From JAAZMA01 sp036720245 (GTDB lineage Bacteria > Bacillota > Clostridia > Tissierellales > Tepidimicrobiaceae): a stretch of 64,000 nt of DNA. Below the pieces are notes generated by a model. That model was given only the letters and a program-made list of their open reading frames with translations. It searched no databases and was not told the origin of the DNA. Position numbers and translations under genes: made by a program. The DNA lies in contig DAIMNI010000003.1 of NCBI GenBank assembly GCA_036720245.1, positions 21,432 through 85,431 of the forward strand. The letters are read 5' to 3'. Shown one piece after another: positions 43,391-53,018 of the stretch (position 1 is its first letter; every line of letters starts with the position of its first letter).

Positions 43391-43443
43391 TTAAGGTAAT
43401 ATATATTCATATAGTAATTTTTATTATAAGGAGGGGAGATTTT

Positions 43444-43800
43444 ATGCCAGCAAAGGCAAATAATGAATATGGATATATAAATGTTGAAGATAATGTGATT
43501 GCAACAATAGCTGGACTTTCTGCTATGGAAAGCTATGGTATAGTAGGAATGGCCAGTAAAAATGCTACTGATGGATTTTTTGAGATGTTAAAATGGGAAA
43601 ATATGTCCAAAGGAGTCAAAGTATATACTAATGGGGATGAAGTAGAAATAGATTTACATGTTATATTTCAATATGGTATGCGAATATCTATAGTGGCAGA
43701 AAATATTATTGAAAAAGTTAAATTCAATGTAGAAAACCTGACAGGATTAACAGTTAAAAAGGTCAATATATATGTTCAAGGCATTAGGGTAGAAAAGTAG
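43444..43800 (+). CDS. Asp23/Gls24 family protein (YloU-like)
   Basis: 118 residues of the alkaline-shock/envelope-stress family: NEYGYINVEDNVIATIAG, SAMESYGIVGMASK, EIDLHVIFQYGMRISIVAENI and VNIYVQGIRV. The gene sits directly before the fatty acid kinase gene, as in most Bacillota. AAGGAGGGGAG precedes ATG 43444. Confidence 0.95.
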   Translation: MPAKANNEYGYINVEDNVIATIAGLSAMESYGIVGMASKNATDGFFEMLKWENMSKGVKVYTNGDEVEIDLHVIFQYGMRISIVAENIIEKVKFNVENLTGLTVKKVNIYVQGIRVEK

Positions 43801-43817
43801 TTAAGGAGGTACTATAA

Positions 43818-45452
43818 TTGAAGTATGAAAATATAGACGGTATAATGCTAAAACAAGCATTTATTGGTGCAACAAACTTTCTAGATAAAAATAAAGAAGA
43901 GGTCAATACATTGAATGTATTTCCCGTTCCAGATGGAGATACTGGCACAAATATGTCTTTAACTATGAAGGCTTCAGTTAAACAAATTTTAGATTTAAAG
44001 GAAGATAGTGCTGGTAAAATAGCCATGGCAGCAAGTCAAGGCTCCCTTATGGGTGCTAGGGGAAATTCAGGAGTTATACTATCCCAATTATTTAGAGGTT
44101 TTGCTAGCGGCTTGAAAGATAAAGAAAAATTTAATACAAAAGATTTAGCAAGAGCATTTAAATTAGCCTCAGACACTGCTTATAAAGCGGTTATGAAACC
44201 TACAGAGGGTACTATACTAACTGTAGCAAGGGGCTGTGCTGATTATGCATTAAGCATTTGTGAAAAAGAAAAAGATATTGCTTTATTTATGGAAAAAGTT
44301 GTAGAAGAAGGAAATAAAGTATTAAATCGAACTCCTGAAATGTTACCTGTATTAAAACAAGCTGGAGTAGTAGATGCTGGTGGCAAGGGACTAATGTATG
44401 TATTAGTGGGTGCTCTTAATGGAATTACTGGTAAAGATGATTTTAAATTGGAAGATTATAAGGAGAAACAAGTAATAGCTAAACCTTTAGTTCAGGATAT
44501 AGATACTAGTGATATTAAATATGGTTACTGTACTGAATTTATGATAAATACTGATAATCAAGAAATTGATAGATTTAGAGAACAAATGGCAGCCTTTGGA
44601 GATTCTCTATTGGTAGTTGGTGGCGAAGGACTAATTAAAGTTCATGTTCATACTAATAACCCAGGTGAGGTATTAGAAAAGGCCTTATTGCTTGGAGAAT
44701 TAAACGATATTAAAATAGACAATATGAGATACCAACATAGGCATATAGTAGCAAATGATGAAGATTTTAAAAATGAGAAAAAAGAAGGTCCTAAGAAAAA
44801 ATACGGTATTATAACGGTTTCTATAGGGGAAGGTTTAGATACAGTATTTAAGGAATTAAATGTTGACTATATTATTTCTGGTGGTCAAACCATGAATCCA
44901 AGTACAGAAGATATTTTAAATGCAATAGCTGAAGTAGATGGAGAAAATATAATAATGCTACCTAATAATGGGAATATAGTTTTGGCTGCAGAACAGGCAA
45001 AGGAATTAAGTGATAAAAATGTTTATGTTTTCCCTACTAAAACAATACCTGAAGGTGTATCTGCTTTATTATCTTTTGATGTGAATTTAGATGTGAGAGA
45101 AAATCTTAAAAATATGGAAGAAGCAATAAGTTATGTTAAAACAGCTCAAGTTACTTATGCTGTTAGGGACACTGAATATAATGATATTAAAATTAAAAAA
45201 GATAATATAATTGGAATACAAAAAGATGATATTATATCCGTAGGAGATAATATAGAAGATGTATCTTTTGAATTAGTTAAAAACTTAGTAGGTGAGGATT
45301 CCTCATTAATAACCATGTTTTATGGTGAAGATATAAAAGAAGAGGAAGCTATGAAATTGTCTAGAAGAATTGAAGAAGAATTCGAAGATTATGATATAGA
45401 GGTAGTGTTTGGCGGTCAACCTATATACTATTATATATTTTCAATAGAATAG
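43818..45452 (+). CDS. fakA: DAK2-domain fatty acid kinase subunit A-like protein (YloV/FakA)
   Basis: 544 residues. N-terminal DhaL-type kinase domain: NVFPVPDGDTGTNMSLTM and GSLMGARGNSGVILSQLFRG, with KPTEGTILTVARG; then a middle domain (YGYCTEFMI) and C-terminal FakA domain (YIISGGQTMNPSTEDIL). FakA phosphorylates exogenous fatty acids bound to a FakB protein, the product feeding PlsX/PlsY. No fakB is in the window. TTG 43818 follows AAGGAGGT. Confidence 0.92.
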   Translation: MKYENIDGIMLKQAFIGATNFLDKNKEEVNTLNVFPVPDGDTGTNMSLTMKASVKQILDLKEDSAGKIAMAASQGSLMGARGNSGVILSQLFRGFASGLKDKEKFNTKDLARAFKLASDTAYKAVMKPTEGTILTVARGCADYALSICEKEKDIALFMEKVVEEGNKVLNRTPEMLPVLKQAGVVDAGGKGLMYVLVGALNGITGKDDFKLEDYKEKQVIAKPLVQDIDTSDIKYGYCTEFMINTDNQEIDRFREQMAAFGDSLLVVGGEGLIKVHVHTNNPGEVLEKALLLGELNDIKIDNMRYQHRHIVANDEDFKNEKKEGPKKKYGIITVSIGEGLDTVFKELNVDYIISGGQTMNPSTEDILNAIAEVDGENIIMLPNNGNIVLAAEQAKELSDKNVYVFPTKTIPEGVSALLSFDVNLDVRENLKNMEEAISYVKTAQVTYAVRDTEYNDIKIKKDNIIGIQKDDIISVGDNIEDVSFELVKNLVGEDSSLITMFYGEDIKEEEAMKLSRRIEEEFEDYDIEVVFGGQPIYYYIFSIE

Positions 45453-45454
45453 CC

Positions 45455-45480
45455 ATTCCCTACCCTAGGGTAGGGAATTT
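45455..45480 (+). terminator. Hairpin after the fakA-like gene
   Basis: ATTCCCTACCCT (45455-45466) is followed directly by its reverse complement (45467-45478), then TTTTATTT. A compact GC-containing stem with T-run just before recG. Confidence 0.7.
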
Positions 45481-45501
45481 TATTTGAATGGAGAGATAAA
45501 A

Positions 45502-47544
45502 GTGTCTATACAATATATTAAAGGAGTAGGACCTAAGAGGGCAGAGAAGTTAAGAAAGTTAAATATATATACGGTAAAAGATTTATTATATTATATCCCT
45601 AGAGAATATGATGATAGATCTGAAATTAGCACCATAGCTAAGCTTAAACAAGGGGAAAAGGCAAGTTTATATATAGAAATATATGGCTATCCTACTACTC
45701 TAAAGCCTAGAAAAAATTTGTCCATATTGAAAATCCCAATTAGAGATGAAACAGGTCTTGGCAATTTAGTATGGTATAATCAAGATTATATGGCCAATCA
45801 ATTTAAAATAGGAGATAAAATATTAGTAAATGGCAAAGTAAATAAATTTGGAAGAGAAGTTCAAATTGTAAATCCTGTTTTCGATAAAGATAAGGGAAAC
45901 AAAGTGGGAAATATTGTCCCTATATATTCCCTAACATCTGGCCTTACCAATAATGAAATGATAAATATAATGAATAATGGAATTTTAGCCTATAAAGATA
46001 AAATGCCTGAAGTTCTTCCAGATTATATTAAAGAAGAATTAAATTTAATGAATATAGAAGACGCCCTTTTAAATATACATTTTCCTAAAAATAAACTAGA
46101 CTATATAGAATCTAGAAAAAGATTGGCTTTTGAAGAATTACTTACATTGCAATTAGGGTTATTTATAATTAAATCTAGGACTAAGGAAATGAAAACTGGG
46201 ATTAAATTTTCTTCTGTAGAAGAAATAGAGGATTTTATTGAGGAATTGCCTTTTAATCTAACTTCTGCTCAGAAAAAAGTTTTTAAAGAAATAGAAGGAG
46301 ATATGGAAAAAGATATGCCAATGAATAGATTAGTACAGGGAGATGTAGGCTCTGGGAAAACTATTTTGGCTGTACTTGCTATGTTTAAGGCGAAAAAATC
46401 TAATTATCAATCTGTAATGATGGCACCTACTGAAATATTGGCAACTCAACATTATGAATCCATATCCAAGTTTTTTGAGGGTTATGATATTAATTGTGAA
46501 TTATTAGTAGGCTCTATTCCTCCTAAGGAAAAGGAAAAAATATTAGAGAGATTAAAAGCGGGGGACATAGATGTATTAATAGGGACCCATGCAGTTATAC
46601 AAGAAAATGTAGAATTTTATAAATTAGGTTTGGCAATAACAGATGAACAACATAGATTTGGTGTAAAACAAAGGGCAGTTTTAAGTCAGAAAGGTACAAA
46701 TCCAGATATTTTAGTTATGACTGCAACCCCAATTCCTAGAACTCTAGCTTTAATACTTTATGGGGATTTAGATATTTCTATTATTGATGAATTACCCCCA
46801 GGTAGAAAAGAAATAGAAACCTATGCTGTAAATCCACAATTATTAAATAGGGTTAATAATTTTGTTAAAAAGCAAGTACTATCTGGAAGACAGGCCTATA
46901 TAGTTGCACCTTTAGTTGAAGAAAGTGAAAAAATAAATATTAATTCTGCTGAAGAACTATATTTATCCTTTAAAAATGGAGTTTATAAAGATTTTAATGT
47001 AGGACTATTACATGGTAAGATGAAACCTTTAGAAAAGGATAAAATAATGGAGAAATTTAATAATGGGGAAATAGATATCTTAATTTCTACAACTGTAATT
47101 GAAGTAGGTGTAAATGTGCCAAATGCCAATATTATGGTAGTTTTTAATGCGGAAAGATTTGGTTTAGCACAATTACATCAACTTAGAGGTAGAGTAGGCA
47201 GGGGGGAATATCAATCATATTGTATATTAATTAATGAAAGCAATAGCAGTATTTCTAGGGAACGTATGAGAATACTTCAAAATTCCACTGATGGCTTTTA
47301 TATTTCCGAAAAAGATTTAGAATTACGAGGGCCTGGAGAATTTTTTGGCACCAAACAGCATGGTATTCCAGATTTAAAAGTAGCTAATCTTTTCACCGAT
47401 ATGGATATATTAAAATTAGCACAAGAAAAGGCCAAGGAAATTCTAGAAGAAGATGCACTATTATTAGATGAAAAACATTTAGCTTTAAGGCAAAATATTA
47501 TATCCATGTTTAGTGGACAAATTGATGAATTAATTTTTAATTAA
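45502..47544 (+). CDS. recG: ATP-dependent DNA helicase RecG
   Basis: Branch-migration helicase. 680 residues: N-terminal wedge domain (YIKGVGPKRAEKL, YYIPREYDDR), Walker A GDVGSGKTILAVLAMF (near 277), DEQHRFG, MTATPIPRTLALIL, VGLLHGKMKPLEKD, QLRGRVGRG. GTG 45502 is chosen because GGAGAG sits six bases upstream; TTG 45484 would start before it. Confidence 0.97.
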   Translation: MSIQYIKGVGPKRAEKLRKLNIYTVKDLLYYIPREYDDRSEISTIAKLKQGEKASLYIEIYGYPTTLKPRKNLSILKIPIRDETGLGNLVWYNQDYMANQFKIGDKILVNGKVNKFGREVQIVNPVFDKDKGNKVGNIVPIYSLTSGLTNNEMINIMNNGILAYKDKMPEVLPDYIKEELNLMNIEDALLNIHFPKNKLDYIESRKRLAFEELLTLQLGLFIIKSRTKEMKTGIKFSSVEEIEDFIEELPFNLTSAQKKVFKEIEGDMEKDMPMNRLVQGDVGSGKTILAVLAMFKAKKSNYQSVMMAPTEILATQHYESISKFFEGYDINCELLVGSIPPKEKEKILERLKAGDIDVLIGTHAVIQENVEFYKLGLAITDEQHRFGVKQRAVLSQKGTNPDILVMTATPIPRTLALILYGDLDISIIDELPPGRKEIETYAVNPQLLNRVNNFVKKQVLSGRQAYIVAPLVEESEKININSAEELYLSFKNGVYKDFNVGLLHGKMKPLEKDKIMEKFNNGEIDILISTTVIEVGVNVPNANIMVVFNAERFGLAQLHQLRGRVGRGEYQSYCILINESNSSISRERMRILQNSTDGFYISEKDLELRGPGEFFGTKQHGIPDLKVANLFTDMDILKLAQEKAKEILEEDALLLDEKHLALRQNIISMFSGQIDELIFN

Positions 47545-47603
47545 TACTATTAATTTTTCCCCAAAATATGATAAAATATATAGAAGAATATAGAGGTGAT
47601 TTC

Positions 47604-48164
47604 TTGAGAGTAATATCTGGAGATAAAAAAGGATTTAAGCTAAAGGCTCCAAAGGGAAAAGATACTAGACCTACTGAAGATAGGGTAAAAGAGTCTCTTT
47701 TTAATATATTAGGAGATATAGATGAAAATAGCATAGTATTGGATTTGTTCTCCGGATCTGGTTCTATAGGTATAGAATTTTTAAGTAGAGGGGCTAAATT
47801 CACGTATTTTATAGACAATTCTAATCTATCTATAAATGCCATAAGGGAGAATTTAATTCATACTAATTTTATGGGAAAATCTAAAATCATAAAAGGAGAT
47901 TCCATTAAGATTATCAAAGCTTTAAATAGGGAAAATATAAAATTTGATTATATATATATTGATCCACCTTATGAGGGGAATTTAATTGAAAAATCTCTAG
48001 AAAACATTTCAAAGGAAAATATTTTAAATAATAATGCTATTTTAATTCTAGAACATAGTAAAAATAAAGCTTTTCCAAGTTTTTTATATGGATTAGAAAA
48101 AAAAGATACAAGAAATTATGGTGATAAAGTATTGACATTTTATATACACAAAGGGGAGGCATGA
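47604..48164 (+). CDS. rsmD: 16S rRNA (guanine-966-N2)-methyltransferase RsmD
   Basis: 186 residues: MRVISGDKKGFKLKAPKGKDTRPTEDRVKE-type start, SAM site VLDLFSGSGSIGIEFLSRGA, IDNS and the catalytic YIDPPYEG. TTG 47604 follows GAGGTGATT. It overlaps the ribosome binding region of coaD, the standard rsmD-coaD pair. Confidence 0.95.
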   Translation: MRVISGDKKGFKLKAPKGKDTRPTEDRVKESLFNILGDIDENSIVLDLFSGSGSIGIEFLSRGAKFTYFIDNSNLSINAIRENLIHTNFMGKSKIIKGDSIKIIKALNRENIKFDYIYIDPPYEGNLIEKSLENISKENILNNNAILILEHSKNKAFPSFLYGLEKKDTRNYGDKVLTFYIHKGEA

Positions 48165-48166
48165 TT

Positions 48167-48652
48167 ATGGTAGTAATATATCCTGGAAGTTTTGATCCCG
48201 TAACTTATGGGCATTTAGATATTATTGATAGATGTTCTAAAAAATTTGATAAGATAATAGTATCAGTTTTAAATAATAAATCTAAAAAAAATATGTTTAC
48301 AATAGAGGAAAGAGTAGAATTATTAGAAAAGGTATTAGAAAAATACGATAATGTTGAAGTTGACACTTTTTCTGGCCTATTAGTTGATTATGCAAAGGAG
48401 AAAAACTGTACTACTATGATAAGGGGATTAAGGGCTGTTTCTGATTTTGAATATGAAATGCAAATGTCTTTAGTTAACAAAAAATTAGAACCAGAAATTG
48501 AAACATTTTTTATGGTATCTAGAGGTAGCTATGCCTATCTTAGTTCTAGCATTGTAAAGGAAGTAGCGATGTTTGATGGCAATATCTCTTGTTTTGTTCC
48601 AGAAATTGTGGAAATAGCATTAAAGGAAAAAATAAAAGAGGGGGAGGAATAA
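48167..48652 (+). CDS. coaD: Phosphopantetheine adenylyltransferase
   Basis: Fourth step of coenzyme A synthesis from pantothenate. 161 residues: YPGSFDPVTYGHLDIIDR (the TxGH nucleotide motif), SGLLVDYAKE, RGLRAVSDFEYEMQM and YLSSSIVKEVA. ATG 48167 is chosen because GGGGAGG ends seven bases upstream; ATG 48161 would leave only one base spacing. Confidence 0.97.
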   Translation: MVVIYPGSFDPVTYGHLDIIDRCSKKFDKIIVSVLNNKSKKNMFTIEERVELLEKVLEKYDNVEVDTFSGLLVDYAKEKNCTTMIRGLRAVSDFEYEMQMSLVNKKLEPEIETFFMVSRGSYAYLSSSIVKEVAMFDGNISCFVPEIVEIALKEKIKEGEE

Positions 48653-48656
48653 TACT

Positions 48657-49103
48657 ATGGATGTATTGAAATTAATTGAGGAAATAGAAGATATATTAGA
48701 AAGTAGTTCCACAATGCCTTTTTCATCTAAAGTAGTTGTAGATGCAGATGAAATATATAGTATAATTAGTGAAATAAGATTAAGGCTCCCAGATGAGATA
48801 AAACAGGCTAATTGGATAAAGGAAGAGAGGCAAAGAATATTAGCTGAGGCTCAAAAGGAAGCAGATACCCTATTAGATGAGGTAGAACTTCGAATAGAGG
48901 AACTAATAGAAAAAGATGAAATTACAAAGGAAGCTGCAAGAAGAGCAGAGGAAATAACTACTAAGGCACAAAGTAATGCTAAGGAAATTCGACTAGGTGC
49001 ATTAGAATATGCAGATAATATTTTGAAAGAAACTCAGGAGGATTTAAAAAATCTTATGGATATTTTAAATGAAAATAGGCAGGAATTAAGAGGAGGTAAA
49101 TAG
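48657..49103 (+). CDS. Coiled-coil protein of unknown function, 148 aa
   Basis: Nearly all helical and highly charged: MDVLKLIEEIEDILESS, IISEIRLRLPDEIKQA, then a long heptad region rich in Ala, Glu and Lys, resembling stalk proteins such as ATP synthase subunit b/H or DivIVA tails. Similar short coiled-coil proteins follow coaD in clostridia. No membrane helix or catalytic motif. GGGGGAGG precedes ATG 48657. Confidence 0.8.
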   Translation: MDVLKLIEEIEDILESSSTMPFSSKVVVDADEIYSIISEIRLRLPDEIKQANWIKEERQRILAEAQKEADTLLDEVELRIEELIEKDEITKEAARRAEEITTKAQSNAKEIRLGALEYADNILKETQEDLKNLMDILNENRQELRGGK

Positions 49104-50282
49104 TTATTCCTTTGAAAACAAATTCCAAATTAATAGCATTATTAAAGAGGATATTAATAAATAAATAGTCATTAAAATGGCAAGTTTTATAGAATTTATT
49201 AAAATGACAGGCCATTCTAGAAATGTGAAATATATTTCATTGAATTCTGGCGAAAAACTTGTAGTTATTAAGTCTTTATATTTTAATTTATATAGTATTA
49301 TTCCATATATAGAAGCTAAAATACCATGAAAAAATTTTGCAAAGATATAAATTTTACTATTTATATCTGTACTAGATAAAAAGGCCATTACTTGACTATG
49401 GACAGATAATCCACTCCATCCAATAAAAAAATTAATTATGGATATTTTTGTAATTAGGCTTAGGCTAGAACTAGAGATTTTTTTGCATCCTGTTGTCAAT
49501 TCTATTATGCCGGCTAATAACCCTTGTAAAATCACTTTATCAATTGGGAATACATAGTAAATCAAATTTATAAATTTTGAAACAAATAAAAGTTCAATTA
49601 CAACTGAATAGAATATAATAAATCCTCCTATTAAAAACAAGGAATTCATACTGTTTTTCACAGAATTTCCTAATATAAAACCAATAGGGGGATAATTTTT
49701 TTTAAAAGAAAACTTTTTTAGTAATAGGCTGATTTTAATAGGCCTTTTATTTATTTTAATCCTATTATTTTTGGATTTATAAAATCTAAATAATATACCA
49801 AGAGTTATTACAGCTAGATAATGGGGATATAATATTAATGCTGCTAATTTAATATTATTTAACATTCCCACTGTTACTGCACCAAGCATAAATAAAGGGC
49901 CAGAAGTACTAGCCAAAATTAGGGTCTTTTCTGCTTCAGTTTTTGTAATAAGATTATCTTTTCTCAAATTAGATACAATTTTGCCTCCCATAGGATAGCC
50001 AGAAATAATGCTCATAGAAAGAGGAAAGGCACTAATACCAGGTAAATTAAATATAGGCCTCATTAAAGGCTCCAGTAGACTTCCAATTATATCTATAAAA
50101 CCAATGGAAATTAGTATTTCTGAAATTATAAAAAAAGGCAATAAAGATGGTAGGACTAAATTAAACCAAGTCATTAGTCCTTCCGTGGCTGCTTTTAGGG
50201 AAAGCTGTGGATTTTTTAAAATGCCCATGAGAATTAACAATATAATTAGTAAGAAAACCATATTTGCAAGATTTTTTCTCAT
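49104..50282 (-). CDS. ylbJ: Sporulation integral membrane protein YlbJ
   Basis: 392 residues, about eight to ten membrane helices of the nucleoside-recognition (Gate) fold: NLVLPSLLPFFIISEILI, SIISGYPMGGKIVSNL, ILASTSGPLFMLGAVTVGML and FFIGWSGLSVHSQVMAFL. YlbJ of Bacillus is made in the mother cell and needed for heat-resistant spores. It starts at the ATG ending at 50282 after GAAGGGGGG. Convergent with the coaD operon. Confidence 0.93.
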   Translation of the reverse strand: MRKNLANMVFLLIILLILMGILKNPQLSLKAATEGLMTWFNLVLPSLLPFFIISEILISIGFIDIIGSLLEPLMRPIFNLPGISAFPLSMSIISGYPMGGKIVSNLRKDNLITKTEAEKTLILASTSGPLFMLGAVTVGMLNNIKLAALILYPHYLAVITLGILFRFYKSKNNRIKINKRPIKISLLLKKFSFKKNYPPIGFILGNSVKNSMNSLFLIGGFIIFYSVVIELLFVSKFINLIYYVFPIDKVILQGLLAGIIELTTGCKKISSSSLSLITKISIINFFIGWSGLSVHSQVMAFLSSTDINSKIYIFAKFFHGILASIYGIILYKLKYKDLITTSFSPEFNEIYFTFLEWPVILINSIKLAILMTIYLLISSLIMLLIWNLFSKE

Positions 50283-50306
50283 AAGGTATCCCCCTTCTTT
50301 TTATAC

Positions 50307-50314
50307 AATATATG
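50307..50314 (-). promoter_or_regulatory. Possible sigma-E -10 element of ylbJ
   Basis: On minus, CATATATT fits the SigE -10 consensus CATAYAHT fully, 25 bases before the ylbJ start. The matching -35 region is poor, so this is tentative. Confidence 0.3.
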
Positions 50315-50367
50315 GTTTAAAACCTTACTTTAATTATATTTTAATTAATTATATATATGATATATAA

Positions 50368-51615
50368 TTAATTTTTAATATATGGACTAGTATAATAGTC
50401 CATATTCATACTGAAACTATCTATTCCTAAAAAATATAAATCAGTAGATTTTTTATCAAAGGAAATGGTTTTATCTAAATAGGGATCACTATATTTTTTA
50501 TAATGGGGAAATTTTGTAATTATAGGTATATTGGATTTTTCTTTAATTTTTTTAAGTAAAAACATTCCCTTATCATTTGCCCCTAAAACCCTAATATAAG
50601 AAGGATAATGGCACATTAATTCATTAAAAGTAGTTTTATCTAATCCAGCCATAAGATGAATTAAAATCCTTTGGATTCTTGTTTTAGTATATCTTTTAGT
50701 AGAGCTTTCTTCTACTAATTCCCCTATATCTTTATATTTATAGGATTTATCTAAAATTCTATTATCTAAGCCTGTTTCTACGTCCATTATTTCTTTTAAA
50801 GGGTTTCCATTATCTATTCTCAATAAATAATGGATAATTTGGGCATAATTATCTAAGGTATTGAAATTATTATAATTATTGATATAATTAACTAGGTGGT
50901 TGTAGCTTGAATTAGTTAAATATTTTTTTGTGGCATCTATGGACTTAGAAAATAATGTCTTTCGTATAGCAGTGGCGGAAGATATTTTATTATTTAAATT
51001 GTCTTCCTTATAAGAACTACCTATTCTCTTTATGGTTATAGGTTTAATACTGCTATTTAAAATTTGTAGAGATTTTAAATATTCTATGGCTAAAATATTG
51101 TTAGACATTTTTAGAATTTCCTTAATGTCATTAGGATTTATGGAAGTCTCTTTCAAAGTATTATAATAATCTATTAGTGCATTGCTACGGGAAACTACAT
51201 AGGAATTTCCCAAACTTAAATATTCTTTTAGTTTTTCTTTAAAAAATGGGGGTTCTATTACTAAAATATTGGCTATTTCCTTTAAAATATTTAAATCGCC
51301 TAATTCACTACCAAAGGATATATAATTGACAATATTTATGCTATTTAAAAGGGCTATGCCCCCAAATGCAAATAGTTCAGCAGATTGAGTGGCAAATATA
51401 AAGGGCAGTTCGATTACTAAATCTACCCCATTATCTATGGCCATTTTGGTCTTAGTCCACTTATCTACCAATGAGGGTTCTCCCCTTTGTACAAAAGAAC
51501 CACTCATTAATGCAATAGAGTAGTTGGCACCTGTTATGGATTTGGAGTATTCTAAATGGTATTTATGCCCTAGATGAAAGGGATTATATTCTACTATCAT
51601 GGCTAATACTTTCAT
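50368..51615 (-). CDS. tmcAL: tRNA(Met) cytidine acetate ligase TmcAL (YlbM)
   Basis: Acetylates C34 of elongator tRNA-Met using acetate and ATP. 415 residues: N-terminal nucleotidyltransferase motif VEYNPFHLGHKYHLEYSK, MSGSFVQRGEPSLVDKWTK, LVIELPFIFATQSAELFA, and SSATAIRKTL. The ATG at 51615 is used since GAGGAG lies nine bases upstream; the in-frame TTG at 51624 abuts that site. Acetate kinase is divergently encoded next to it, the usual neighbour. Confidence 0.95.
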   Translation of the reverse strand: MKVLAMIVEYNPFHLGHKYHLEYSKSITGANYSIALMSGSFVQRGEPSLVDKWTKTKMAIDNGVDLVIELPFIFATQSAELFAFGGIALLNSINIVNYISFGSELGDLNILKEIANILVIEPPFFKEKLKEYLSLGNSYVVSRSNALIDYYNTLKETSINPNDIKEILKMSNNILAIEYLKSLQILNSSIKPITIKRIGSSYKEDNLNNKISSATAIRKTLFSKSIDATKKYLTNSSYNHLVNYINNYNNFNTLDNYAQIIHYLLRIDNGNPLKEIMDVETGLDNRILDKSYKYKDIGELVEESSTKRYTKTRIQRILIHLMAGLDKTTFNELMCHYPSYIRVLGANDKGMFLLKKIKEKSNIPIITKFPHYKKYSDPYLDKTISFDKKSTDLYFLGIDSFSMNMDYYTSPYIKN

Positions 51616-51757
51616 AAAAATCAACTCCTCATATTTATAATAGTATTATAACATAGTTTTTTAGAATTAAAATATCGTTGATTTTTTAACGAATATATAA
51701 TAGAATTATGATGACAAAAGAAAAAAATTAAATTATTAATATACAAGGAGGAGAAAA

Positions 51758-52954
51758 ATGAATATTTTAGTTATTAATTGCGGTAGTTCTTCTTTAAAAT
51801 ATCAATTAATTAATATGGATAATGAGGAGGTTCTAGCCAAAGGATTGGTTGAGAGAATTGGAATAGAAGGTTCACAAGTAAAACATTCTACAACAGGGAA
51901 AGAAGAAGTAATAATAGAAGAACCTATGAAAGACCATAGAAAAGCTTTAGAATTAGTACTTAATGCTTTAATTGACCCTAATTATGGTGCCATTGTATCT
52001 ATGGATGAAATAAATGCAGTAGGACATAGGGTAGTACATGGAGGAGAAAAGTTTTCATCTTCTGTTATAATTGACCATGAAGTTATGAAAGCACTACATG
52101 ATAGTATAGATTTAGCACCACTTCATAATCCACCAAATATTATGGGAATTGAGGCTTGCAAAGAGTTAATGCCTAATACACCAATGGTTGCAGTATTTGA
52201 TACAGCATTCCATCAAACTATACCTATGGAAAACTATATTTATCCACTTCCATATGAATTATACGAAAAGTATGGCATTAGAAAATATGGCTTCCATGGA
52301 ACTTCTCATAAATATGTATCTTTAAGAGCAGCTGAAATTTTAGGTAAAGATATAAAAGATTTAAATATAATATCTTGTCATTTAGGAAATGGTGCCAGTG
52401 TTTGTGCTATCCAAGGTGGAAAATCAGTGGAAACTAGTATGGGTTTCACACCATTAGAAGGTTTAGCTATGGGAACTAGATCAGGAGACTTAGACCCAGC
52501 TATAATACCTTTTATTATGGAAAAAGAAAATTTATCTTTTGACGAAGTAAATGAATTATTTAATAAAAAATCAGGAGTTCTTGGTATTTCAGGAATCAGT
52601 AGTGACTTTAGAGACTTAGAAGAAGCAGCAGGGGCTGGAAATAAAAGAGCTCAATTAGCCTTAGATGTGTTTGCTAATAGAGTTAAAAAATACATTGGTG
52701 CATATACAGCTATTATGTGTGATGTGGATGCATTAATATTTACTGCTGGTATTGGAGAGAATTCAATTTATATTAGGGAAAAAATTTGTGAAGGACTAGA
52801 ATGTATAGGTATAATGTTGGATAAGAGAAGAAATCAAGTTAGAGGAAAAGAATCTATAATTAGTAGAAATATAATTGCTACTTCTATACTAGTTATTCCT
52901 ACTAATGAAGAATTAATGATTGCAAGGGATACTTTAGCATTAGTGGAGAAATAA
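51758..52954 (+). CDS. ackA: Acetate kinase
   Basis: Acetyl phosphate plus ADP to acetate plus ATP, the energy-yielding end of acetate fermentation. 398 residues: VINCGSSSLKYQLI, GHRVVHGGEKFS, AVFDTAFHQTIP, YGFHGTSHKYVS, SCHLGNGASVCAI, GIGENSIYIREKI. No phosphotransacetylase gene is next to it. AAGGAGGAG precedes ATG 51758. Confidence 0.98.
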   Translation: MNILVINCGSSSLKYQLINMDNEEVLAKGLVERIGIEGSQVKHSTTGKEEVIIEEPMKDHRKALELVLNALIDPNYGAIVSMDEINAVGHRVVHGGEKFSSSVIIDHEVMKALHDSIDLAPLHNPPNIMGIEACKELMPNTPMVAVFDTAFHQTIPMENYIYPLPYELYEKYGIRKYGFHGTSHKYVSLRAAEILGKDIKDLNIISCHLGNGASVCAIQGGKSVETSMGFTPLEGLAMGTRSGDLDPAIIPFIMEKENLSFDEVNELFNKKSGVLGISGISSDFRDLEEAAGAGNKRAQLALDVFANRVKKYIGAYTAIMCDVDALIFTAGIGENSIYIREKICEGLECIGIMLDKRRNQVRGKESIISRNIIATSILVIPTNEELMIARDTLALVEK

Positions 52955-52960
52955 TATTTC

Positions 52961-52989
52961 TTGACAAATATATGCCTCCTTTATATAAT
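52961..52989 (+). promoter_or_regulatory. Sigma-A promoter of the DUF177-rpmF transcript
   Basis: Perfect consensus: TTGACA at 52961-52966, 17-nt spacer, TATAAT at 52984-52989, placed between ackA and the DUF177 gene. Confidence 0.92.
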
Positions 52990-53018
52990 AAAGTATGTAA
53001 TTTCAAGAGGTGAATAAG

